64,000 nt of DNA, taken from Rhynchopus euleeides (taxonomy: Eukaryota > Euglenozoa > Diplonemea > Diplonemida > Diplonemidae). This document shows, piece after piece, positions 29,488-42,300 of the stretch. Position 1 is the stretch's first letter; each line of letters opens with the position of its first letter. The notes beneath the pieces are model-generated. The model had not been told where the DNA came from. It saw only the letters and a program-made list of their open reading frames with translations, and did no database searches. The stretch lies in assembly GCA_963210315.1 (NCBI GenBank), contig OY723304.1:1860001-1924000 (forward strand), read 5' to 3'. Position numbers and translations under genes: made by a program.

Positions 29488-32400
29488 TCCTGACCTTGTG
29501 GGCATTCAGATTCCTGAACCTCCTGAGCTGTGGGCATTCAGATTCCTGAAAATCCTGAGCTTGTGGGCATTCCGATTCCTGAAAATCCTTGGCTGTGGGC
29601 ATTCCGATTCCTGAAAATCCTTGGCTGTGGGCATTCAGATTCCTGAAAATCGTGAGCTTGTGGGCATTCAGATTCCTGAAAATCCTTGGCAGTGGGCATT
29701 CAGATTCCTGAAAATCCTGAGCTTGTGGGCATTCCGATTCCTGAAGATCCTTGGCTGTGGGCATTCAGATTCCTGAAAATCCTTGGCAGTGGGCATTCAG
29801 ATTCCTGAAAATCCTGAGCTTGTGGGCATTCAGATTCCTGAAGATCCTTGGCTGTGGGCATTCAGATTCCTGAAAATCCTGAGCTTGTGGGCATTCAGAT
29901 TCCTGAAAATCCTGAGCTTGTGGGCATTCAGATTCCTGAAAATCCTGAGCTGTGGTCATTCAGATTCCTGAAGATCCTTGGCAGCGGGCATTCAGATTCC
30001 TGAAAATCCTTGGCTGTGGGCATTCCGATTCCTGAAACTCCTTGGCTGTGGGCATTCAGATTCCTGAAAATCCTGAGCTTGTGGGCATACAGATTCCTGA
30101 AGATCCTTGGCAGTGGGCATTCAGATTCCTGAAGATCCTTGGCTGTGGGCATTCAGATTCCTGAAGATCCTTGGCAGTGGGCATTCAGATTCCTGAAAAC
30201 CCTGAGCTTCGGGCATTCAGATTCCTGAAGATCCTTGGCAGTGGGCATTCAGATTCCTGAAAATCCTGAGTTTCGGGCATTCAGATTCCTGAAGATCCTG
30301 AGCTGTGGGCATTCAGATTCCTGAAGATCCTTGGCAGTGGGCATTCAGATTCCTGAAAATCCTGAGCTTCGGGCATTCAGATTCCTGAAGATCCTGAGCT
30401 GTGGGCATTCAGATTCCTGAAAATCCTGAGCTTCGGGCATTCAGATTCCTGTAAATCCTTGGCTGTGGGCATTCAGATTCCTGAAGATCCTTGGCAGTGG
30501 GCATTCAGATTCCTGAAAATCCTTGGCTGTGGGCATTCAGATTCCTGAAAATCCTGACCTTGTGGGCATTCAGATTCCTGAACCTCCTGAGCTGTGGGCA
30601 TTCAGATTCCTGAAAATCCTGAGCTTGTGGGCATTCCGATTCCTGAAAATCCTTGGCTGTGGGCATTCCGATTCCTGAAAATCCTTGGCTGTGGGCATTC
30701 AGATTCCTGAAAATCGTGAGCTTGTGGGCATTCAGATTCCTGAAAATCCTTGGCAGTGGGCATTCAGATTCCTGAAAATCCTGAGCTTGTGGGCATTCCG
30801 ATTCCTGAAGATCCTTGGCTGTGGGCATTCAGATTCCTGAAAATCCTTGGCAGTGGGCATTCAGATTCCTGAAAATCCTGAGCTTGTGGGCATTCAGATT
30901 CCTGAAGATCCTTGGCTGTGGGCATTCAGATTCCTGAAAATCCTGAGCTTGTGGGCATTCAGATTCCTGAAAATCCTTGGCAGTGGGCATTCAGATTCCT
31001 GAAAATCCTGAGCTTGTGGGCATTCAGATTCCTGAAAATCCTTGGCTGTGGGCATTCCGATTCCTGAAAATCCTTGGCTGTGGGCATTCAGATTCCTGAA
31101 AATCGTGAGCTTGTGGGCATTCAGATTCCTGAAAATCCTTGGCAGTGGGCATTCAGATTCCTGAAAATCCTGAGCTTGTGGGCATTCCGATTCCTGAAGA
31201 TCCTTGGCTGTGGGCATTCAGATTCCTGAAAATCCTTGGCAGTGGGCATTCAGATTCCTGAAAATCCTGAGCTTGTGGGCATTCAGATTCCTGAAGATCC
31301 TTGGCTGTGGGCATTCAGATTCCTGAAAATCCTGAGCTTGTGGGCATTCAGATTCCTGAAACTCCTGAGCTTGTGGGCATTCAGATTCCTGAAAATCCTG
31401 AGCTGTGGTCATTCAGATTCCTGAAGATCCTTGGCAGCGGGCATTCAGATTCCTGAAAATCCTTGGCTGTGGGCATTCCGATTCCTGAAACTCCTTGGCT
31501 GTGGGCATTCAGATTCCTGAAAATCCTGAGCTTGTGGGCATACAGATTCCTGAAGATCCTTGGCAGTGGGCATTCAGATTCCTGAAGATCCTTGGCTGTG
31601 GGCATTCAGATTCCTGAAGATCCTTGGCAGTGGGCATTCAGATTCCTGAAAACCCTGAGCTTCGGGCATTCAGATTCCTGAAGATCCTTGGCAGTGGGCA
31701 TTCAGGTTCCTGAAAATCCTGAGTTTCGGGCATTCAGATTCCTGAAGATCCTGAGCTGTGGGCATTCAGATTCCTGAAGATCCTTGGCAGTGGGCATTCA
31801 GATTCCTGAAAATCCTGAGCTTCGGGCATTCAGATTCCTGAAGATCCTGAGCTGTGGGCATTCAGATTCCTGAAAATCCTGAGCTTCGGGCATTCAGATT
31901 CCTGTAAATCCTTGGCTGTGGGCATTCAGATTCCTGAAGATCCTTGGCAGTGGGCATTCAGATTCCTGAAAATCCTTGGCTGTGGGCATTCAGATTCCTG
32001 AAAATCCTGACCTTGTGGGCATTCAGATTCCTGAACCTCCTGAGCTGTGGGCATTCAGATTCCTGAAAATCCTGAGCTTGTGGGCATTCCGATTCCTGAA
32101 AATCCTTGGCTGTGGGCATTCCGATTCCTGAAAATCCTTGGCTGTGGGCATTCAGATTCCTGAAAATCGTGAGCTTGTGGGCATTCAGATTCCTGAAAAT
32201 CCTTGGCAGTGGGCATTCAGATTCCTGAAAATCCTGAGCTTGTGGGCATTCCGATTCCTGAAGATCCTTGGCTGTGGGCATTCAGATTCCTGAAAATCCT
32301 TGGCAGTGGGCATTCAGATTCCTGAAAATCCTGAGCTTGTGGGCATTCAGATTCCTGAAGATCCTTGGCTGTGGGCATTCAGATTCCTGAAAATCCTGAG

Positions 32401-35400
32401 CTTGTGGGCATTCAGATTCCTGAAAATCCTTGGCAGTGGGCATTCAGATTCCTGAAAATCCTGAGCTTGCGGGCATTCCGATTCCTGAAAATCTTTGGCT
32501 GTGGGCATTCAGATTCCTGAAAATCCTGAGCTTGTGGGCATTCAGATTCCTGAAAATCCTTGGCAGTGGGCATTCCGATTCCTGAAAATCCTTGGCTGTG
32601 GGCATTCAGATTCCTGAAAATCCTGAGCTTGTGGGCATTCAGATGCCTGAAAATCCTGAGCTTGTGGGCATTCAGATTCCTGAAAATCCTGAGCTGTGGT
32701 CATTCAGATTCCTGAAGATCCTTGGCAGTGGGCATTCAGATTCCTGAAAATCCTTGGCTGTGGGCATTCCGATTCCTGAAAATCCTTGGCTGTGGGCATT
32801 CAGATTCCTGAAAATCCTGAGCTTGTGGGCATACAGATTCCTGAAGATCCTTGGCAGTGGGCATTCAGATTCCTGAAAATCCTTGGCTGTGGGCATTCAG
32901 ATTCCTGAAGATCCTTGGCAGTGGGCATTCAGATTCCTGAAAATCCTTGGCTGTGGGCATTCAGATTCCTGAAAATCCTGAGCTTGTGGGCATTCAGATT
33001 CCTGAAAATCCTTGGCAGTGGGCATTCCGATTCCTGAAAATCCTTGGCTGTGGGCATTCAGATTCCTGAAAATCCTGAGCTTGTGGGCATTCAGATTCCT
33101 GAAAATCCTGAGCTTGTGGGCATTCAGATTCCTGAAAATCCTGAGCTGTGGTCATTCAGATTCCTGAAGATCCTTGGCAGTGGGCATTCAGATTCCTGAA
33201 AATCCTTGGCTGTGGGCATTCCGATTCCTGAAAATCCTGAGCTGTGGTCATTCAGATTCCTGAAGATCCTTGGCAGTGGGCATTCAGATTCCTGAAAATC
33301 CTTGGCTGTGGGCATTCAGATTCCTGAAAATCCTGAGCTTGTGGGCATACAGATTCCTGAAGATCCTTGGCAGTGGGCATTCAGATTCCTGAAAATCCTT
33401 GGCTGTGGGCATTCAGAGTCCTGAAAACCCTGAGCTTCGGGCATTCAGATTCCTGAAGATCCTTGGCAGTGGGCATTCAGATTCCTGAAAATCCTTGGCT
33501 GTGGGCATTCAGATTCCTGAAGATCCTTGGCAGTGGGCATTCAGATTCCTGAAAATCCTGAGCTTGTGGGCATTCCGATTCCTGAAAATCCTTGGCTGTG
33601 GGCATTCAGATTCCTGAAAATCCTGAGCTTGTGGGCATTCAGATTCCTGAAAATCCTTGGCAGTGGGCATTCCGATTCCTGAAAATCCTTGGCTGTGGGC
33701 ATTCAGATTCCTGAAAATCCTGAGCTTGTGGGCATTCAGATGCCTGAAAATCCTGAGCTTGTGGGCATTCAGATTCCTGAAAATCCTGAGCTGTGGTCAT
33801 TCAGATTCCTGAAGATCCTTGGCAGTGGGCATTCAGATTCCTGAAAATCCTTGGCTGTGGGCATTCCGATTCCTGAAAATCCTTGGCTGTGGGCATTCAG
33901 ATTCCTGAACATCCTGAGCTTGTGGGCATACAGATTCCTGAAGATCCTTGGCAGTGGGCATTCAGATTCCTGAAAATCCTTGGCTGTGGGCATTCAGATT
34001 CCTGAAGATCCTTGGCAGTGGGCATTCAGATTCCTGAAAATCCTTGGCTGTGGGCATTCAGATTCCTGAAAATCCTGAGCTTGTGGGCATTCAGATTCCT
34101 GAAAATCCTTGGCAGTGGGCATTCCGATTCCTGAAAATCCTTGGCTGTGGGCATTCAGATTCCTGAAAATCCTGAGCTTGTGGGCATTCAGATTCCTGAC
34201 AATCCTGAGCTTGTGGGCATTCAGATTCCTGAAAATCCTGAGCTGTGGTCATTCAGATTCCTGAAGATCCTTGGCAGTGGGCATTCAGATTCCTGAAAAT
34301 CCTTGGCTGTGGGCATTCCGATTCCTGAAAATCCTGAGCTGTGGTCATTCAGATTCCTGAAGATCCTTGGCAGTGGGCATTCAGATTCCTGAAAATCCTT
34401 GGCTGTGGGCATTCAGATTCCTGAAAATCCTGAGCTTGTGGGCATACAGATTCCTGAAGATCCTTGGCAGTGGGCATTCAGATTCCTGAAAATCCTTGGC
34501 TGTGGGCATTCAGATTCCTGAAAACCCTGAGCTTCGGGCATTCAGATTCCTGAAGATCCTTGGCAGTGGGCATTCAGATTCCTGAAAATCCTTGGCTGTG
34601 GGCATTCAGATTCCTGAAGATCCTTGGCAGTGGGCATTCAGATTCCTGAAAACCCTGAGCTTCGGGCATTCAGATTCCTGAAGATCCTTGGCAGTGGGCA
34701 TTCAGATTCCTGAAAATCCTGAGTTTCGGGCATTCAGATTCCTGAAGATCCTGAGCTGTGGGCATTCAGATTCCTGAAGATCCTTGGCAGTGGGCATTCA
34801 GATTCCTGAAAATCCTGAGCTTCGGGCATTCAGATTCCTGAAGATCCTGAGCTGTGGGCATTCAGATTCCTGAAAATCCTGAGCTTCGGGCATTCAGATT
34901 CCTGTAAATCCTTGGCTGTGGGCATTCAGATTCCTGAAGATCCTTGGCAGTGGGCATTCAGATTCCTGAAAATCCTTGGCTGTGGGCATTCAGATTCCTG
35001 AAAATCCTGAGCTTGTGGGCATTCCGATTCCTGAAAATCCTTGGCTGTGGGCATTCCGATTCCTGAAAATCCTTGGCTGTGGGCATTCAGATTCCTGAAA
35101 ATCGTGAGCTGTGGGCATTCAGATTCCTGAAGATCCTTGGCTGTGGGCATTCAGATTCCTGAAAATCCTGAGCTTGTGGGCATTCAGATTCCTGAAAATC
35201 CTTGGCAGTGGGCATTCCGATTCCTGAAAATCCTTGGCTGTGGGCATTCAGATTCCTGAAAATCCTGAGCTTGTGGGCATTCAGATTCCTGAAAATCCTT
35301 GGCAGTGGGCATTCCGATTCCTGAAAATCCTTGGCTGTGGGCATTCAGATTCCTGAAAATCCTGAGCTTGTGGGCATTCAGATTCCTGAAAATCCTGAGC

Positions 35401-38400
35401 TTGTGGGCATTCAGATTCCTGAAAATCCTGAGCTGTGGTCATTCAGATTCCTGAAGATCCTTGGCAGCGGGCATTCAGATTCCTGAAAATCCTTGGCTGT
35501 GGGCATTCCGATTCCTGAAACTCCTTGGCTGTGGGCATTCAGATTCCTGAAAATCCTGAGCTTGTGGGCATACAGATTCCTGAAGATCCTTGGCAGTGGG
35601 CATTCAGATTCCTGAAAATCCTTGGCTGTGGGCATTCAGATTCCTGAAGATCCTTGGCAGTGGGCATTCAGATTCCTGAAAACCCTGAGCTTCGGGCATT
35701 CAGATTCCTGAAGATCCTTGGCAGTGGGCATTCAGATTCCTGAAAATCCTTGGCTGTGGGCATTCAGATTCCTGAAGATCCTTGGCAGTGGGCATTCAGA
35801 TTCCTGAAAATCCTTGGCTGTGGGCATTCAGATTCCTGAAAATCCTGAGCTTGTGGGCATTCAGATTCCTGAAAATCCTTGGCAGTGGGCATTCCGATTC
35901 CTGAAAATCCTTGGCTGTGGGCATTCAGATTCCTGAAAATCCTGAGCTTGTGGGCATTCAGATTCCTGAAAATCCTGAGCTTGTGGGCATTCAGATTCCT
36001 GAAAATCCTGAGCTGTGGTCATTCAGATTCCTGAAAATCCTTGGCAGTGGGCATTCCGATTCCTGAAAATCCTTGGCTGTGGGCATTCAGATTCCTGAAG
36101 ATCCTGAGCTGTGGGCATTCAGATTCCTGAAGATCCTTGGCAGTGGGCATTCAGATTCCTGAAGATCCTTGGCTGTGGGCATTCAGATTCCTGAAGATCC
36201 TTGGCAGTGGGCATTCAGATTCCTGAAAACCCTGAGCTTCGGGCATTCAGATTCCTGAAGATCCTTGGCAGTGGGCATTCAGATTCCTGAAAATCCTGAG
36301 TTTCGGGCATTCAGATTCCTGAAGATCCTGAGCTGTGGGCATTCAGATTCCTGAAGATCCTTGGCAGTGGGCATTCAGATTCCTGAAAATCCTGAGCTTC
36401 GGGCATTCAGATTCCTGAAGATCCTGAGCTGTGGGCATTCAGATTCCTGAAAATCCTGAGCTTCGGGCATTCAGATTCCTGTAAATCCTTGGCTGTGGGC
36501 ATTCAGATTCCTGAAGATCCTTGGCAGTGGGCATTCAGATTCCTGAAAATCCTTGGCTGTGGGCATTCAGATTCCTGAAAATCCTGACCTTGTGGGCATT
36601 CAGATTCCTGAAAATCCTGAGCTTGTGGGCATTCCGATTCCTGAAAATCCTTGGCTGTGGGCATTCCGATTCCTGAAAATCCTTGGCTGTGGGCATTCAG
36701 ATTCCTGAAAATCGTGAGCTGTGGGCATTCAGATTCCTGAAGATCCTTGGCTGTGGGCATTCAGATTCCTGAAAATCCTGAGCTTGTGGGCATTCAGATT
36801 CCTGAAAATCCTTGGCAGTGGGCATTCCGATTCCTGAAAATCCTTGGCTGTGGGCATTCAGATTCCTGAAAATCCTGAGCTTGTGGGCATTCAGATTCCT
36901 GAAAATCCTTGGCAGTGGGCATTCCGATTCCTGAAAATCCCTGGCTGTGGGCATTCAGATTCCTGAAAATCCTGAGCTTGTGGGCATTCAGATTCCTGAA
37001 AATCCTGAGCTTGTGGGCATTCAGATTCCTGAAAATCCTGAGCTGTGGTCATTCAGATTCCTGAAGATCCTTGGCAGCGGGCATTCAGATTCCTGAAAAT
37101 CCTTGGCTGTGGGCATTCCGATTCCTGAAACTCCTTGGCTGTGGGCATTCAGATTCCTGAAAATCCTGAGCTTGTGGGCATACAGATTCCTGAAGATCCT
37201 TGGCAGTGGGCATTCAGATTCCTGAAAATCCTTGGCTGTGGGCATTCAGATTCCTGAAGATCCTTGGCAGTGGGCATTCAGATTCCTGAAAACCCTGAGC
37301 TTCGGGCATTCAGATTCCTGAAGATCCTTGGCAGTGGGCATTCAGATTCCTGAAAATCCTGAGTTTCGGGCATTCAGATTCCTGAAGATCCTTGGCAGTG
37401 GGCATTCAGATTCCTGAAAATCCTGAGCTTCGGGCATTCAGATTCCTGAAGATCCTTGGCAGTGGGCATTCAGATTCCTGAAGATCCTGAGCTGTGGGCA
37501 TTCAGATTCCTGAAGATCCTTGGCAGTGGGCATTCAGATTCCTGAAAATCCTGAGCTTCGGGCATTCAGATTCCTGAAGATCCTGAGCTGTGGGCATTCA
37601 GATTCCTGAAAATCCTGAGCTTCGGGCATTCAGATTCCTGTAAATCCTTGGCTGTGGGCATTCAGATTCCTGAAGATCCTTGGCAGTGGGCATTCAGATT
37701 CCTGAAAATCCTTGGCTGTGGGCATTCAGATTCCTGAAAATCCTGACCTTGTGGGCATTCAGATTCCTGAACCTCCTGAGCTGTGGGCATTCAGATTCCT
37801 GAAAATCCTGAGCTTGTGGGCATTCCGATTCCTGAAAATCCGTGGCTGTGGGCATTCCGATTCCTGAAAATCCTTGGCTGTGGGCATTCAGATTCCTGAA
37901 AATCGTGAGCTTGTGGGCATTCAGATTCCTGAAAATCCTTGGCAGTGGGCATTCAGATTCCTGAAAATCCTGAGCTTGTGGGCATTCCGATTCCTGAAGA
38001 TCCTTGGCTGTGGGCATTCAGATTCCTGAAAATCCTTGGCAGTGGGCATTCAGATTCCTGAAAATCCTGAGCTTGTGGGCATTCAGATTCCTGAAGATCC
38101 TTGGCTGTGGGCATTCAGATTCCTGAAAATCCTGAGCTTGTGGGCATTCAGATTCCTGAAAATCCTGAGCTTGTGGGCATTCAGATTCCTGAAAATCCTG
38201 AGCTGTGGTCATTCAGATTCCTGAAGATCCTTGGCAGTGGGCATTCAGATTCCTGAAAACCCTGAGCTTCGGGCATTCAGATTCCTGAAGATCCTTGGCA
38301 GTGGGCATTCAGATTCCTGAAAATCCTTGGCTGTGGGCATTCAGATTCCTGAAGATCCTTGGCAGTGGGCATTCAGATTCCTGAAAACCCTGAGCTTCGG

Positions 38401-38840
38401 GCATTCAGATTCCTGAAGATCCTTGGCAGTGGGCATTCAGATTCCTGAAAATCCTGAGCTTCGGGCATTCAGATTCCTGAAGATCCTGAGCTTCGGGCAT
38501 TCAGATTCCTGTAAATCCTTGGCTGTGGGCATTCAGATTCCTGAAGATCCTTGGCAGTGGGCATTCAGATTCCTGAAAATCCTTGGCTGTGGGCATTCAG
38601 ATTCCTGAAAATCCTGACCTTGTGGGCATTCAGATTCCTGAACCTCCTGAGCTGTGGGCATTCAGATTCCTGAAAATCCTGAGCTTGTGGGCATTCCGAT
38701 TCCTGAAAATCCTTGGCTGTGGGCATTCCGATTCCTGAAAATCCTTGGCTGTGGGCATTCAGATTCCTGAAAATCGTGAGCTGTGGGCATTCAGATTCCT
38801 GAAAAGCCTTGGCTGTGGGCATTCAGATTCCTGAAAACCC

Positions 38841-39378
38841 TGCCGTCAGCGGTGAGGTCCTGGGTAAGACGTTAAACTGCCTGGGGGGGCCGTCCCCGGA
38901 CCATGACGGGTGCCTGCACCAGGAGTCTAGCACGGCCGTGGTCCAGGGCATGACCGAAAACTGCTTGGGTACCGAGGCTCCCCAGACCAGGAAGGGTGGA
39001 GACACCTGGAGTCTAAATAGTCACACCACGTCAGGCCAGACCTTCGCATTGCACTCCGCGAAGACTGCCACACAGCCGCGGGGCAGGTGTGCAGCCTGTG
39101 GAAAACCTCGTACAGAAAAGGGTCGGCGACCGCCCGCCCCCAGTCTGAGAGGCATCAGCCGAATCTCGGTGGAGGCGGGCACAAAACAAAAGGGAGAGAC
39201 GTCACTGTGCATATCAGCACGGTCCCGCCCTCTGTGCCAGACCAACACACCACCAAAGGAAAAGAGGAAGAGGCGACGTAAGGCAATGCCTCCGTGCGGC
39301 CAGGAGAACACGAAATAGCGACCCCCTCAACGGGGAATGCTACGAGCACGGCCAAAAATCGTTCAAAATCGTTCAAAA
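38841..39378 (+). repeat. GC-rich insert, copy 4
   Basis: Core starts at 38856, 9891 bp after copy 3, and shares its G variant. The left junction (ACCCTGCCGTCAGCGGTGAG) is the same as in copies 1-3, so these four descend from one insertion. Confidence 0.8.
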
Positions 39379-42300
39379 TCCTGACCTTGTGGGCATTCAG
39401 ATTCCTGAACCTCCTGAGCTGTGGGCATTCAGATTCCTGAAAATCCTGAGCTTGTGGGCATTCCGATTCCTGAAAATCCTTGGCTGTGGGCATTCCGATT
39501 CCTGAAAATCCTTGGCTGTGGGCATTCAGATTCCTGAAAATCGTGAGCTTGTGGGCATTCAGATTCCTGAAAATCCTTGGCAGTGGGCATTCAGATTCCT
39601 GAAAATCCTGAGCTTGTGGGCATTCCGATTCCTGAAGATCCTTGGCTGTGGGCATTCAGATTCCTGAAAATCCTTGGCAGTGGGCATTCAGATTCCTGAA
39701 AATCCTGAGCTTGTGGGCATTCAGATTCCTGAAGATCCTTGGCTGTGGGCATTCAGATTCCTGAAAATCCTGAGCTTGTGGGCATTCAGATTCCTGAAAA
39801 TCCTGAGCTTGTGGGCATTCAGATTCCTGAAAATCCTGAGCTGTGGTCATTCAGATTCCTGAAGATCCTTGGCAGCGGGCATTCAGATTCCTGAAAATCC
39901 TTGGCTGTGGGCATTCCGATTCCTGAAACTCCTTGGCTGTGGGCATTCAGATTCCTGAAAATCCTGAGCTTGTGGGCATACAGATTCCTGAAGATCCTTG
40001 GCAGTGGGCATTCAGATTCCTGAAGATCCTTGGCTGTGGGCATTCAGATTCCTGAAGATCCTTGGCAGTGGGCATTCAGATTCCTGAAAACCCTGAGCTT
40101 CGGGCATTCAGATTCCGGAAGATCCTTGGCAGTGGGCATTCAGATTCCTGAAAATCCTGAGTTTCGGGCATTCAGATTCCTGAAGATCCTGAGCTGTGGG
40201 CATTCAGATTCCTGAAGATCCTTGGCAGTGGGCATTCAGATTCCTGAAAATCCTGAGCTTCGGGCATTCAGATTCCTGAAGATCCTGAGCTGTGGGCATT
40301 CAGATTCCTGAAAATCCTGAGCTTCGGGCATTCAGATTCCTGTAAATCCTTGGCTGTGGGCATTCAGATTCCTGAAGATCCTTGGCAGTGGGCATTCAGA
40401 TTCCTGAAAATCCTTGGCTGTGGGCATTCAGATTCCTGAAAATCCTGACCTTGTGGGCATTCAGATTCCTGAACCTCCTGAGCTGTGGGCATTCAGATTC
40501 CTGAAAATCCTGAGCTTCGGGCATTCAGATTCCTGTAAATCCTTGGCTGTGGGCATTCAGATTTCTGAAGATCCTTGGCAGTGGGCATTCAGATTCCTGA
40601 AAATCCTTGGCTGTGGGCATTCAGATTCCTGAAAATCCTGACCTTGTGGGCATTCAGATTCCTGAAGATCCTGAGCTGTGGGCATTCAGATTCCTGAAAA
40701 TCCTGAGCTTCGGGCATTCAGATTCCTGTAAATCCTTGGCTGTGGGCATTCAGATTCCTGAAGATCCTTGGCAGTGGGCATTCAGATTCCTGAAAATCCT
40801 TGGCTGTGGGCATTCAGATTCCTGAAAATCCTGACCTTGTGGGCATTCAGATTCCTGAAAATCCTGAGCTTGTGGGCATTCCGATTCCTGAAAATCCTTG
40901 GCTGTGGGCATTCCGATTCCTGAAAATCCTTGGCTGTGGGCATTCAGATTCCTGAAAATCGTGAGCTTGTGGGCATTCAGATTCCTGAAAATCCTTGGCA
41001 GTGGGCATTCAGATTCCTGAAAATCCTGAGCTTGTGGGCATTCCGATTCCTGAAGATCCTTGGCTGTGGGCATTCAGATTCCTGAAAATCCTTGGCAGTG
41101 GGCATTCAGATTCCTGAAAATCCTGAGCTTGTGGGCATTCAGATTCCTGAAGATCCTTGGCTGTGGGCATTCAGATTCCTGAAAATCCTGAGCTTGTGGG
41201 CATTCAGATTCCTGAAAATCCTTGGCAGTGGGCATTCCGATTCCTGAAAATCCTTGGCTGTGGGCATTCAGATTCCTGAAAATCCTGAGCTTGTGGGCAT
41301 TCAGATGCCTGAAAATCCTGAGCTTGTGGGCATTCAGATTCCTGAAAATCCTGAGCTGTGGTCATTCAGATTCCTGAAGATCCTTGGCAGTGGGCATTCA
41401 GATTCCTGAAAATCCTTGGCTGTGGGCATTCCGATTCCTGAAAATCCTTGGCTGTGGGCATTCAGATTCCTGAAAATCCTGAGCTTGTGGGCATACAGAT
41501 TCCTGAAGATCCTTGGCAGTGGGCATTCAGATTCCTGAAAATCCTTGGCTGTGGGCATTCAGATTCCTGAAGATCCTTGGCAGTGGGCATTCAGATTCCT
41601 GAAAATCCTTGGCTGTGGGCATTCAGATTCCTGAAAATCCTGAGCTTGTGGGCATTCAGATTCCTGAAAATCCTTGGCAGTGGGCATTCCGATTCCTGAA
41701 AATCCTTGGCTGTGGGCATTCAGATTCCTGAAAATCCTGAGCTTGTGGGCATTCAGATTCCTGAAAATCCTGAGCTTGTGGGCATTCAGATTCCTGAAAA
41801 TCCTGAGCTGTGGTCATTCAGATTCCTGAAGATCCTTGGCAGTGGGCATTCAGATTCCTGAAAATCCTTGGCTGTGGGCATTCCGATTCCTGAAAATCCT
41901 GAGCTGTGGTCATTCAGATTCCTGAAGATCCTTGGCAGTGGGCATTCAGATTCCTGAAAATCCTTGGCTGTGGGCATTCAGATTCCTGAAAATCCTGAGC
42001 TTGTGGGCATACAGATTCCTGAAGATCCTTGGCAGTGGGCATTCAGATTCCTGAAAATCCTTGGCTGTGGGCATTCAGATTCCTGAAAACCCTGAGCTTC
42101 GGGCATTCAGATTCCTGAAGATCCTTGGCAGTGGGCATTCAGATTCCTGAAAATCCTTGGCTGTGGGCATTCAGATTCCTGAAGATCCTTGGCAGTGGGC
42201 ATTCAGATTCCTGAAAATCCTGAGCTTGTGGGCATTCCGATTCCTGAAAATCCTTGGCTGTGGGCATTCAGATTCCTGAAAATCCTGAGCTTGTGGGCAT